Source of the DNA: Ryuthela nishihirai
Taxonomy: Eukaryota > Arthropoda > Arachnida > Araneae > Heptathelidae
Length of the DNA: 64,000 nucleotides
NCBI GenBank assembly: GCA_038380435.1
Contig: JAWZYU010000019.1
Location: forward strand, 26,189,801-26,253,800
Direction: 5' to 3'
Below the pieces are notes generated by a model. It saw only the letters and a program-made list of their open reading frames with translations. It was not told where the DNA came from and did not search any database. Positions 10,506-22,870 of this stretch are shown here, piece after piece (positions within the stretch are counted from its first letter, which is position 1; every line of letters starts with the position of its first letter). Both the position numbers and the translations under genes were made by a program.

Positions 10506-12275
10506 CTTACGAATCTTCTTTCAAGTTTTAAAATTCAAATTACAAGCGTCATGAGCGGCTCCTAGAAACTATCACGTAAAAATATCATGATCTCTTACTC
10601 GATCTCTACCCAAAGGGATTCTTGCATATATGGCAGTTTAAAGCATTTTCGTATAATTTTTGCCCTTCGTCGGAGAGACACATAGCAACATTAGGCTTCA
10701 TCAACTTTTGAATAATTACTTCTTCCTCTAGAAGACACTTCAAGAACTCCTCTATAACATTCGGACCCCTATAAATCGTGGAAGGTTCGTAACTATACAC
10801 ATCAGGGCCCACAAACACATAAGCAAATCCACACGCTTCATGTTTAGCCGTAATTGTAGGGGCAGTCGGGTTATGGAGGCATGTATCTACTTTTACTAAA
10901 AACGATTCGAAGTCAGCATAAATCACATAAGGTACAGGGAGTTGAAATATGCAATTCGTAAACTTCAGACACTTCTCTTCTTCACTTGGCAGCTCTATAT
11001 TCTGAGGGCCGTGTTCTTCACAGTAGGTCATATGCTCCTTTAAAATAGATTCCTTCGGAAAATGTTGTAAACAATAATCGCAGTAAAAACTCATACATTT
11101 ATAGCTGATAAGGGAACTTAGAAGTCTACTCATATTCTTAATGTAGCAGTAATGTCTCTTTTCTCTAACTGATAAGAGCATGAGATTAATAGTTCGTTTA
11201 GCTCTCACTGGTGTAATGTATAGAGGGAATGCTTCGTTCTCATATCCAAATACATTGATAGATACCCCATTCATCTTCTCAAACTTTGGAATTTGCGTTA
11301 GAGTAACAGGATAAACAAGGCGTGAGATGTCCAGTTCACTTTCCAGACGTTGATAATTAGTCAGACGATCAGCATTTTTTTAAACTATATATAAAGCAGC
11401 AAGTAGTGACCAAAGGAAACATTTCTGGTCGTTGTTGCGGTACATTAACAATTACATGCTTTGTTTGTAGCTCTCGTGGTACAGGGATATAGCTAGAGCC
11501 TCCTAGAGGTGCGTATTATCCGATTTTCACTTCAGCGAAAAGAATTTCATCTAAAACCCAGCCACTCTGGGAACCTTCATATTCTTCACAGGAAGCTTTA
11601 ACTTTCTCATACGCCAGTCGAAGATCGTTCTTTAAATCGGAATCTGGAAGACTTGTGATGTAGTTACTCCTAAATAAAGGATTACTATATTCATCGGTGG
11701 AGGGGCTGGCTTTTCGGATAAAACGTAAATTCACCACTAAGTACCACTTGATTCTTTGCTTCAAGTGCAATTCTTCTTGTAGAATTCAATTCCACGAATC
11801 ATCAAGGAAAACAATCAAATCATGTCTCCTTTCCTCATTAGCCATCAATTTCCGCATTGATAGAATGTCAGAGAAACGGCACGGGTCGTCTTCTTTTTCA
11901 TCGTGCTCATTACTCCTCTTTTTTATTTTGCAGACATCCATCATCTGCAGAACGTTTCCTCTTCTCATTTATGTGATGGGTACGTCGGATATGCAGCTTA
12001 TCATTATCTTTTCTACTAAAGGTCGTCGCACAAATTTCGCATTCAAAGTTGAAACTATTCTGATGAGAGCTTAGATGTCGCTCAAAGTTATTTTTCCTTG
12101 CAAATGTAGCTGTACAAGCCACACAATGGAAAAGCGCTCCTTTGTCATGAGATTTCTTATGACGGTCCAAGCCTGCAGGATGAGCGTAGACCATTCCGCA
12201 ATCTTTACACTCAAACATACTCTGCAGAATCAGCATACAAACGCGTTGGCGCTGGACCACGAACACAAATGACAA
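10506..12275 (-). pseudogene. Polinton/Maverick-type protein-primed DNA polymerase B (N-terminal part) with C2H2 zinc fingers, decayed
   Basis: Read right to left on the - strand. Three C2H2 zinc fingers are at 11910-12275 (CKDCGMVYAHPAGLDRHKKSH, then two more). A linker follows (11786-11968), then a polymerase N-terminal region (KQRIKWYLVVNLRF) at 11516-11770. The CFLWSLLAAL and KNADRLTNYQ segments lie around 11350-11425. At 10606-11274 are VSINVFGYE, an internal CxxC finger and the exonuclease motif YADFES. Homology continues to ~10510 (DRVRDH, AAHDACNLNF). This architecture is that of large Polinton-like polymerases. Visible lesions: a frameshift near 11940, stops at 11786-11788, 11516-11518 and 11380-11382, a frameshift near 11430, another near 10606, and stops around 10575. 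The polymerase palm is absent because the LINE fragment cuts it off. No integrase, protease or capsid gene is nearby, so this is an isolated relic. Confidence 0.85.
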
Positions 12276-15200
12276 TATTCGCGGCTTCCCTTCCTTTTAT
12301 AACCTTGTTTAAAGTCACTCTAAAATAAAATTAAGTGTGAATCAAATACGGATACACTCAAATTTTCGTCGAACATTTGATCGCTACATCGGAATAAAAT
12401 TTAATATTAATCGTCATATGGTGGGAGTGGGGTGGGGTTAAGAAGGGCAGAGATATAGATTCGATAACGCCAATCTATAAATTCATTGCGAATTACCCCC
12501 CCCCCCCCCGAAAAATATATCAAAGTTAATAAGGCTGAAAATAATTGAATCTGCATTTATAATAATCATTTTTCATTCGAATTAATTAGACAGGAAAAAT
12601 TAAGATTTCTAATGCACTTAAGTTATCTAATCAAAAAACAAATACAAACGCAACAAAATCCTAATTAATAACAGTTAACAGTTTTTCAATTGCATTCAAA
12701 TGACACATACGGTACTTATGGCTTCCTCCAGTCCCCATTGATAAAGGGTTCTGTAAAATTTGTACGCCTACCAACCAACATAATACGAAACATTATTTTT
12801 CTTAAGGTATAACGGGAAAGAAGTTAATAAGCTTCTGTTTGACTCACAAGTTCCCTTATATACCAGTAACACTATTTTTTCCGTGTAATGAAAATTAAAG
12901 TTTTTTTAAGAAAAAAGAAAACTAATATTTGCTAGTATCTATTCTAAGTTTTTTTCCATATATACTTATTGTTAGTATATATTTTGTAGTTTTTTTAACC
13001 TTATGACATAATATCAGAACATTTGTATTAATCAGTAATCTTAAAGCTAATTGTTTCGAAAATATCCATTATGAACACTATTGAAATGTCTGGAGTAACT
13101 TGCTGCAATTAACACTGTGATTGTCAATTTTGTTTTTTATATAAACTATTGAAGGCAAACATATGCCACATCGCCATGCGTATGTCGAAACGACTGTGGG
13201 CAAAATACCTTTTCCGTTGTCAGACAGTGTAGAAACATTAAACATGAATTATCTGTATTGCATGTATTAACATTAAGATACATCGTAAATCAGAAAAAAA
13301 TTCTTAAACACTGTACATATATTGAAATTCCCACCCCCCACCACAAAACTAGTTTACATTTAAATTATTTTAATACCTTCATTTTATGAAAGAATGCCAC
13401 AAAAACCTATTAAAGGACTCTAAGGTTAAAAATGAACTGCAAGCTAATAATAGTTATATCTGCAAAGTCAGAATCTACCACAGTTGAAACGTATTCAGGA
13501 CTCAAGCTGGAAGCTTACACTGAGTTCTAATGCAATCAAGATCACAAACAATAGTAAATGCGGCGATAAATCAAGAAAGCGACCACAGCACCACCGCTTT
13601 CTCAACGAAACAATTCAATTTACATTCTCATAGCCAACAATCAATTTGGTCGTCACTTGTAAACTTGATGCAAGACACCCTAGAGGCGATTCTAAGTAAT
13701 TCTCTACTAAATATTTATGTCGGTTGCTTTTTTCTGCAATCCAATATATGTAACATATTGTTATACTTATTTGTTAAGTATTTTCAAGAATATGAACAAA
13801 TATCGTTAGTAGTGTTCGAGTCTTTCAAAAGTTCTACTATTTAACAAATATATCAAATTAAATTTCCCTCATTACAATGAAGCTTTACATATTTGGAGGA
13901 GTTACACATTTTGAAACAATCTTTGCGTTGAATACATAATTACTTTATTCAGTCTAACAACAGGATCATTTCGAGTTGAATGTCACATTACAATGATATG
14001 TGAAGTCAGCACAATGAGACATGGTTGCAACTGCAACGACTTTTTCATGTGACATCACGTTTATCTTTTGAGAACATTTGATCTGAAAATATTTCTGATG
14101 GCCTCACAAAGATTTGGCTTCGTTCTGAGAAATAAAACAAATGTTACTGATCACTAATGTAATAAAATACGTTAAATGAAAGCATTTATACAATTCCATT
14201 TTGCTCCCTAAATATAAAAATACCCTATAAAGCATCTGCTTAATACTAAATTAGGCTAAATATTGGAACAATAACAGTAAATTTCGCATTGCTGGATAAC
14301 CATAATTCTTATTACCTTCCAAGGAACTCTGACTGTAGGAACGTCCTTGGAAAATTATTTAAAGCTTTTTATTTTACTGTTACCTAGACTCAAAAGAATT
14401 CCCATTTAAAGGGGTTTGTCTTCATTTTCTACTTTTCTTCTCGTTCACCGATCTTGTTACAATTACAAAAATTATTTCCCCTAATTTAGTACGAATTCAT
14501 TATATAACTATACAAATGAAGTTGGTAACGCTCTAGTATCTTATGAAAGTGCTGGTAACAGAGTATTAAAATCGAAACAGGGAAATTTGCTACTTCTGCC
14601 TTGAAAAAAGTTTTTCCTTAACTGTATCATAACATTTTTTAAGGAATACAACTAGTAAGTTGACAATGAGTTGTATTAGTTCATCTTTATAAAAATCATT
14701 AGATTTTAGAAAAATTACAAATTTATTTCGCTATTTGTATTATTTAACTCGCTTCAAAAAATGAGTTGCTGTTTGCATTTTATCTTCTGTCTGTCTGTAG
14801 ATATTGAATGTTTTTGGTTTTAACAGATAAATGAAAAATCCTTTTTTGTTCCATAGGTATCGAAAATTATTACGATTAAACGTTTTTTTTATTAATTTAA
14901 TAGTTTAAATAATTTAAATAAATATCTTTGGAGGTTGAAATTTTTGAATTTTCAAAAGTTTGACAAATGTTTAAATAATAATTTAAATTAAAAACTGTAT
15001 CCATGCTACGAAATAAATAATTTGTAGTATAGTGTAGTGATTAAGGAATTTTCACTCACTGCAAGATTCCCCCTCCCCTCCTACGTCACAAGATAGTGAG
15101 TTTGAAAATGAAACCATCTTTCAAAAAGACAAATTAAAAATTACTTTTTGGGTTAGATAGGCAACAATACAAAATTATTCTTCACATTATTTTAATTATC

Positions 15201-16009
15201 CATTAGTTCACACAAGAAAGAGTTTACGTTGTTGGAAAATAACGAATTTCATTCTATTTGAAAACGAGTATTCTGCATTCGCCAAAGGCGATATTGTATT
15301 GTTTCAGCATTTGTAAGTGATCACACGGACATTTCTTTTGAAAATGTTAAGGATAAAAATAAATTAATCTTGCTTAAAATATACATAACTTTAAGTTGAA
15401 TAATTCTTATTCTCTATTTTATAGCTTACTTTTATCATGACATATTTCGGCTATGACGTAATGAAACGCCCTCAGGCAGCCTTAATATTTTTAAAAAGCT
15501 TTGAAAATGTGTTTACTTGAATGTAAGCCATATATAGTACTATAGTTCTAATAACGTTAATATTCCTTCGGTAAATATTACTAATACAGAAATATCATGT
15601 TTTTAATTTAAATGTTTTGAGGTTTCAATCAGCATAAAATATACTATACATTATTAATGCTATGTTTTCTGATCTGAATGAATTCAAATATTTAAGCTAG
15701 TTTTAGAGTTGAAGTTACATTAAGTTTCTAAAACCATAAACATGAATATTAAATACAGTTCAAAAAGTGAATTAAGGAAATCGGAAATAAACTGCTAAAT
15801 ATTTACTAATTTTAACAAGGCTACATATCTGAAATAAAAGTTACTTTGAAGCATAAAACTTTTAACTTGCTTCTAGCGGTATTACAAATGACGATAAAAT
15901 TTTGTTGCCAGATCTATTTTTTGATCGCAGCAAAAATATGTCAATACCAAAGAAGGGGTATACCAACAGGGAAAAAGAGACCTCCCGCTTTTCGTGTGTG
16001 CGTTGTGCG
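12276..16009. other. AT-rich interval with no recognisable gene
   Basis: About 3.7 kb outside the large duplications. It holds a poly(C) run (about 12497-12509), another C-rich run near 13330, many A/T tracts, and a 104-codon open frame at 13530-13844 with no motif I recognise. Nothing supports a gene. The stretch at 15425-15475 vaguely resembles the 3' flank of Penelope-like elements, but not convincingly. Confidence 0.6.
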
Positions 16010-17696
16010 TTCTTCGTTCCTCAGAAACAATAACGTGCAGCCATCTCATTTGCTCGTACAGAGTCCTTAGTGGATTCCGACAAACCTCAAGTGACCTAGG
16101 ACTTGGAGCTTACCTCTGGGGATAAGTACGCCTCGTATTTGACTCCCCGTTCCTGAAACAATTGATTATACAAGACTGACAGACGGAATTGGCTGTGTAA
16201 GCTACATCAATGCTTGGAGTGTGAACAACATAGGTAGTATTAGGACTCTACACCGCTCTTGTACTTAGGAGAATGAGGTACAGGCATTTTGCCAATTTTG
16301 GTTCCCATTTTTCCGTGAGTATATTTTGAAAGTTTATTGCCAAATCTGGCCTAAGCTGAAGTGGAAAACATTTTGTTCCTCGCCACTGAGGTCATCACTG
16401 CCCATATCACTGCCCACTCTAGTAATATTTGAGAAAATTCAGATTGAATACATGTGTTTACCTGGAAATCTTAGTATTGTGATGTGTCCCATACATGTGT
16501 TTTCTGGTTAAACCCCGAGAGACGGTAGATGAAAAGGTTCCCCACTCTAGAAGCATCCATTTTGGAAGAATGGTTATTGCATTTAAAGGCCCACGTTTTT
16601 GCGGAATGCGGTGTGCGGCCCCTACAGTTCACACAATGCCATTTTCCCCCTTCCCACTTTTTTTATTTTTTTTTCCCTGACGTCCTATCAACCGGAGTTG
16701 GGCATGACCAAATTAATTAAAAAAAGTGTCATTTATATATAAAGCTGGTAAAGAATATAATAGGAGCTTAACATAAATTTACTTAGAGGCAGGTGAGTAT
16801 CTGCTGGGTTGAATTTGGAAGTTCAGACGCTCTTAGTCAAAATTTTAGATATTGTAAGAAAAAATACTTTATTATTTTTAAGCGTCCGCAAATTTGAATG
16901 TCACGCCCACTTTTGTGCAGCTCATCGTCGCCTGGTAAGTGAGAACTTTACCCGTTTTAATTTTTTTGTCACGCCACTCCTTATAGTTATGACTGCTCAA
17001 AGTAACTGAAATGACCTGTTTTAATATACTGATATAATTATCCCTATTTTTCAAAATAGCACCTACCTTTTAAACCATACTACATATGTTGAGTTGCCAC
17101 TACTTTAGTTTGCACTATTTGCATATGTATCGAAAACAACACTACTGAAATGGAACTCTGTGCGCTGAAAGTGCACAATAATCTTCCCTCATGTACAATC
17201 TGTGAAAAATCATCTTGACGTGATAACATGAAAGTTAACGCCGAAATTAAGCTTAATTTAAAACATGTTTACCGGAAAATCACTTTTAATGTGGAAGGTA
17301 CATAATGTGATTTAAGAATTAGTGGAATCACAGTGAAATTCATTTCGATTAGTTTATAAAAGACATCGAAATAGAATAAATCTGAAAAGATCTAATTTGC
17401 TTATATAATTTACATGAAATTTATTCCGTTATCAATTCCCTATATCTCAACTGGCAAAGCAAAGATAGCTTGAAGGTAAGGTATCAATGCTAAGAAAGGA
17501 TCCCCAATGAAAATCTCGAACAGTAAGATGTTTGATTCACCGTTATTCATAAAAATTCAATTTCGCCAAAATCTTCGATTGCAAATTGTATCAGCGAATA
17601 AATCTAACCAGATTGTTCTAAAGCAGGAAGTCAAACTCGTCAACATTTCCAGGTTTCTTTATATTTTAAATATTAGTATCCTAGGACGGCACTATA

Positions 17697-18060
17697 TTTT
17701 AAGGCGAAGCTTGATTCAGTCGATAGCGTACCAGGATCGAAACCTGCAGTCCCCAAGTTCTAGTCAAACTGTGCAAGCATAGAAATTTATCCCTGCAATC
17801 CCCCCAACCCAATATATACAGACCCTGCACAAGGTTACAAAGAGTACGCCACTAAGCTTGGAAAGGAAAAATTGACATATCGGTTGTTACGTTATAATGT
17901 GTCTTGATGCGCCTAATAACCTTTATCCTGCATTTTAAAGAACACGCTGAATGGCCTTGACCAGAGGATTCCATCTGTCTCCTACCAGCTGTTCAGTGAA
18001 TCCCCTTCTATAACCTTCTTTGAGCCCTTATGACTTGGCCAATTAAACCGTTGAGTCCCA
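17697..18060 (+). mobile_element. Old SINE1 copy (in R1a)
   Basis: A diverged head (GATTCAGTCGATAGCGTACC, CTGCAGTCCCCAAGTTC) is followed by the SINE1 body landmarks TTAAAGAACACGCTGAATGG and TGACCAGAGGATTCCATCTG. The B box is degraded. It is shared with 49890-50262, so it predates the large duplication. Confidence 0.7.
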
Positions 18061-18124
18061 AACAGTGCTGCTGAAAAGTAAGGAAAATTGTTCATGTTTG
18101 TGTAATATACACTATTATTTAGAC

Positions 18125-18727
18125 CAGTGGTTCTCAAAATTTTATGCTTTACGTATCCCCTGGAAATGTATGTAACTGGCGTACCCCTTGTATAGACAGA
18201 TAAAACTATAGTTATAGTATAACAATGGGAATAAAAGGAAACATACATATCAGTGGTTCTCAACATTTTATGCTTCACGTACCCCCCCCCCCCGCCCCCG
18301 GAAATGTGTATGTAACTGACGTAGCCCTTGTATAGATAGATAAAACTATAGTTATAGTATAACAATGAGAACAAAATAAAACATATATCGGTGGTTCTCA
18401 ATCTTTTATACTTCACGTACCCACTGGAAATTTGTATGAAACTGGCGTACCCCTTGTATAGATGAATAAAACTATAGTTATAGTATAACAATGGGAACAA
18501 AATAAAACATATATCGGTGGTTCTCAACCTTTTATACTTCACGTACCCACTGGAAATGTGTATGAAACTGGCGTACCCCTTGTATAGATAGATAAAACTA
18601 TAGTTATAGTATAACAATGGGAATGAAATAAAACACACATACATATATATAACATATATTTGTGACTTTTGTGCTCTCGCGGCGTAACCCAAAAACTTTA
18701 CTCCGTACCCCACATTGAGAACCTCTA
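18125..18727. mobile_element. hAT-like non-autonomous element with internally amplified terminal repeat (copy a)
   Basis: It starts CAGTGGTTCTCAA and ends TTGAGAACCTCTA, short inverted termini of the type found in hAT transposons. Near-identical 8 bp duplications flank it: ATTTAGAC (18117-18124) and AATTAGAC (18728-18735). Inside, the 5' terminal segment of ~125 bp is present four times in tandem (starts near 18125, 18251, 18390 and 18515); the second copy has a poly(C)/G run at ~18282-18299. The 243-codon - strand frame at 17982-18713 is only the translation of these repeats. There is no transposase. Confidence 0.75.
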
Positions 18728-19439
18728 AATTAGACTATAAAATAGAGTCGTACAGATAGGAGACCTCTGAACAGTAAGTCTATGATAGTCATTATTTAGA
18801 AAGTCACTATATTGAAACCAAAATATTTATTCATGTTGTGAATAAACATTGTGGCTCATAGGGTTGTCTAGATGAGACAATATTTTTAAATTCTAATTAT
18901 TTAATTCCTTTACGTTGTTGAAGACACGTTTGGAAAACGTGCAGGCCGAAATTTATTATCGCCGAAAACGAAATAATTCATATAGATGTAAACCTTTTTA
19001 AAGCAGAGCCGTCCTACCCAAACTTATCGAACATTCATTGTCACTCTATTCTTAAAGAGCAGCGAGCAATATTCTGTACCTGAAACAGAAAAAACACAGT
19101 TCTAATGAGCAATAAATAGGAATGAAAAAAAATGTTTTTAGCAAATCAAATATCTTGGTTAAAAAACAAAAATATGTATTTTTAATGAGTACTTTGAATT
19201 GGAAAAATAATTTACTTATTCACATAAAAATATTTGGTCAATAATGGAAAGAACTGATTGCGATTTTCTATATTACTTGTTTTAGGAGCCGCTGTTACAA
19301 TAATGGACCGGTATAAATAAGCGCAATAGCTTTTTTTAAAATTGTATCGTGGCTTCCACTTGAAACCACGGACCTTAGATTTCCGTATATCATCGCTATA
19401 TTAACAATGGTTTAAACGAAAGATATTTCTTAAAATAAA

Positions 19440-19605
19440 TTTATTTGTTTTCGTAGTGGTAGTTTGGTCTACGACAATTCCTGTGGAGAGTAACTGAGAA
19501 GGACAATTCGGTAGATGAGAATTCGGGGTATAAGACAATTCGGTGGATGAGAATTTGAAGTCTACGACAATTCTGTGAATACGACAATTCAGTGGAAATA
19601 GAAAA
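19440..19605. repeat. Degenerate short tandem repeats (ACAATTC/GAATTC motif) in R1a
   Basis: Irregular repeats of ACAATTCGGTGGATGAGAAT and TCTACGACAATTCTGTG-like units. The corresponding block in copy b (51490-51670) has an extra unit. The style recalls the foldback arms in R2, but no inverted partner was seen. Confidence 0.55.
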
Positions 19606-19645
19606 ATATTTAGAAGTAATTTTAAATTAAAAAAAACAATAATAA

Positions 19646-19838
19646 ACACCCCCTCAAGTAGTTGCTTGCCACAGAGGTCTGACAGGAGCCTGTCAGTTTA
19701 TAATGCCACAGTAGTAGGACTGAGAGGATGGCAGGATCTCAGCAGAAAACAACACGAACATCCATGCCTTACCCGGGGCTCGAACCCAGGTCCCTTAGAT
19801 CACTAACCAAACGCTCTAACCACTCGGCCAAGGGACGG
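19646..19838 (-). mobile_element. tRNA-derived SINE2 (Leu/Ser-type head) in R1a
   Basis: The - strand begins near 19838 with CCGTCCCTTGGCCGAGTGG. The A-box region (TGGCCGAGTGGTTAG, 19816-19830) and the B box (GGTTCGAGCCC, 19776-19786) are good matches. The GGCCGAGTGGTTAG form is typical of class II (Leu/Ser) tRNAs, but no long variable arm follows, and a ~120 bp unrelated body ends in GAGGGGGTG plus a T-rich tail. It is therefore a SINE, not a tRNA gene. It is shared with R1b, so it predates the duplication. Confidence 0.85.
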
Positions 19839-19976
19839 CGATTTTTTTTAAATTACCAAACCTAATTAAAATACACTTTCGATTAGTGAACAAAACCAAT
19901 CCTTCTCGGAAGTCTCTGAAATCCGGCACTACGTAAAACGAAATTATTTATAACTCAACGTAATCGATAATTGTAT

Positions 19977-20935
19977 CTGTTCTCTCTAATCCGACCTACA
20001 ATAAAAGGTATACATCTATTCTCTATACTCCGATATTTCACTACAACGGAATTTTTTAAAGTTTGTTTCTTCTAAATGAAGCAGTTAGAAGCCAAAAGAA
20101 TACTATACAATTTGCATAACACTTCAAATATACTCCTTAATCCGATCCTCAATAAAACAAAATTTCTAATATTTTTTTTTTCTTACTGAACAAAAAAAAA
20201 AAACGAACGCAAAGTACCAATAGAGTAAATCAAAGCAGCCGATGTTTGCTAAATCTATTCCCTCTTATTCGACGCTTCTTAAACACTCTTGCATATTTTT
20301 ATCACTTCCTGTTCCTTCTAAATGAAACAATTGGAATTCAAAAGAATGTACTCCAGGGAAGTAGACCGCATAAAACTATTATCATTCTCACTAATCCGAT
20401 ACTCAATAAAACGAATATCTTTAGTCATTTTTATCCGAAAAATCAATATGATATTAGCAGAATGCATTAGAGGAAAGAATCGAAATTTACAACTCTACTT
20501 CCTAATTTATTACCAACCCTAATCCGACTTATGTTAAACCGGAATTTCATACTTCTCTACCTTTCTGTTCCTACTAAACGGAACGATTGGAATTCAAAGG
20601 AATATATTTCAAGAAACTAAACCCCACAACACTATCGTCAGTCTCACTAATCCGATACTCAATAACACGAATATATTTAGTATCTTTTATCCGAACAGAA
20701 CATTAAGAAATTAACGGAACCCGTTTAGAAGAAAGATGCGACAATTTCCTCTGGACTTTAAAACCGACATTAGTTAAACTGGATTTTGATATTTTTATCC
20801 CTTTCTATTCTTAGTTTTAAAGTAATTGGAAATCAATCGAACCCATGTCAAGGACCCAAACCTCACAGAACTCTAAATCAACACTGAATAAAATTAAATA
20901 TTTTGGACATTTTGCTTCTCTTGAACGAAATAATT
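19977..20935. repeat. Degenerate tandem array, unit ~125-150 bp (R1a)
   Basis: Motifs such as CTAATCCGATACTCAATAA, CTAAATGAAACAATTGGAA and CTAAACCCCACAACACTAT recur roughly every 125-150 bp in decayed form. Matching sequence in R1b is at 52060-53080, and an isolated further unit lies at 54220-54360. It looks like an old satellite-type array. Confidence 0.5.
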
Positions 20936-22079
20936 TAAAGTGACAGAGATTCAATTGGTAAAATGGACATTCCAAATTATGAACATTCTAATTACACATA
21001 TTCCATTTTATGCGGTAAACGGATTTTCGTTTACATCTTCAATCCGAAGACAATTTCAGTTGAAACGCTGTTTTGGGATGGAAGGGTGGAGGAAGTTATT
21101 GCGCGTTCCAATAAAGGAAATGTTTTTCTTTTCGTATGATCATAATTATTGCAAAACTTTCTTTCCATCCTTTGTAATAAAAAAGTGAAATTAATAATCT
21201 CAATAAAAATACGATGAAAACATCGAAGATCGAAGATGTGCTATTATGCGTTATGTAGATTTATGCCAATTTCCCAGATTAATATGCAAATGGTTGTTAA
21301 TTGAGAATTGGAATGGAGAACTGTCTATTTAATCACTAAGAGTAATTGATAATTTAACTACTAATTGATATAGTAATTAATTTGAGAGTAGAGAAATTTA
21401 TAATATACGAATGATCTCCAGAGACAAAGCCACCAAGAAATATATCTGATCTCTCTAATACGGACTTCGAAAATGGAGAATTTTGCTGCTATTTTGATAT
21501 TATATTCCGTTTTTCCCAAATGAATCAACTGAATGACTTCCTCCAATGTAGGTTGGACGATGCCCATAGAAGCAAGAGATATGTATATTATCTGTAAATA
21601 TGGCACTTGGCCCCTATCTTGGTGTTTATTTTTTTCTAGATCCGGGCCTTCAATTACGTGTGACTTGGTTTGTGCACGATTAATTCAAAAGTCTTAACCA
21701 AAAATGGAATGGAAATGTTTGTTTGTTCGTGACTTCTGAAGAGCGATTTTTGCATCTCCTTACATTTTTGTCGTGACCAGCCCTGTGTGTTTTGGGGGTG
21801 GCTGTACTTTAGGGAGGAACCTAAAAAAATGAGGGGCGACGACAAAGCCCTCTGTTTCATCTGGATCAGCATTTCGGGGAAAGTGGGCCTGATGCCGCAA
21901 TTTTTATAATCATAAAAATGATACGGTCTACCAATCTCAGGCCTAGGCTGTTCGCCTATCTCGGTGTACACGAACTAGACCAACAGACAAAACAAATAAG
22001 CAGATCGATGTGAGATTACTTACTGGGAACAATAATTTAAATTTAATCATATTGTAAGTTATAGTCAATTTACTTTAAT

Positions 22080-22870
22080 TCAAGTGAATTTCACACAAAT
22101 GCCAAAAATTCCTCTTTCACGCGCTGCACCGTTATTGGGGAGCATCACAATTTACGGCTCAAACAAAAATGGTCGAGATCAGAATTGCAGCGACAAATTG
22201 TCATTTAACATCGCGGAGACCAGATCAAGAAAGAATGACCCTACCTCATACCTTTGTCGTGTGTGGACAGAAGAAAACGGGTCTCCTTGTACATATCAAG
22301 CTGTCGTCCTTTAGGTCGGTGTCGGAATCCTACTGCTCATCAGCAGAATTGCCTCTTGCTAGTGTCCAAAGTTGCGCACTCGATACTGGGGAAGAACATG
22401 CCAGGTCCTTTTTCGTGAATGAGGTAGAAGAAAGTACCGTCGCCGAAAATCAACTTTTCACACCGAAAGTTCAGAGAAGAGTGTTCAAAAGCGCTCTCTT
22501 TTCCTTGCTCTCTAACTTCTCCGCGGACTGGGAAAAGAAACACCTGGGTTTCCGTAGCAGGTGGCGATTGGGGAATACTGAACCGAACCGAGCGTCAGGC
22601 CACCCATATGACACTTATTTTTCTTTTCAGTGGAGTGATTGCTGCCAGATGGGACCGCTTTTTGGCCGAGTTTCCTTGTCCTAAGCTTGCGAGCTACCTT
22701 CGTCTTCGACATGAAAATTCCGAGAGCCAAGATGAACGAAGATGGGAAGCTAAGACCTAAACAACAACAACATGGCGGATGGGACTCAGCCCATACAGAT
22801 ATGTTGTGTCCACATTTTGAAACAAAGGTGAGCATTTATACCAAGGAAATATGTAAAGTGGTAAGGATGT
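22080..22870. other. GC-richer block of unknown origin (R1a)
   Basis: A ~0.8 kb segment distinctly less AT-rich than its surroundings, repeated at 54976-55644 with ~7% divergence. Both copies have open frames on the + strand (22169-22684, 54976-55644), but the frames differ between copies because of small indels, so protein coding is not supported. It could be a decayed gene or element; I recognise no domain. Confidence 0.5.

Noticed and set aside
13530..13844. 104-codon + strand frame in the unique interval
   Set aside because: No motif, no neighbouring coding evidence, and a length expected by chance in AT-rich DNA.
15425..15480. Penelope-like 3' signature (also 18905-18960)
   Set aside because: Only a vague resemblance around CGTTTCATTACGTC or GACACGTTTGGAAAACG; no RT or GIY-YIG sequence nearby.
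17982..18713. 243-codon - strand open frame with aromatic-rich repeats
   Set aside because: It is the translation of the hAT-like element's ~125 bp tandem units. The repeat period, rather than codon structure, explains it, and the copy in R1b has a different length.
21654..21971. 105-codon - strand frame (TEIGEQPRPEIGRPYHF...) that looks protein-like
   Set aside because: The R1b counterpart has several indels that break it, and no family is recognised.
22169..22684. 171-codon + strand frame (and 222 codons at 54976-55644)
   Set aside because: The duplicates differ by small indels that switch frame; no shared protein is preserved and no domain is recognisable.
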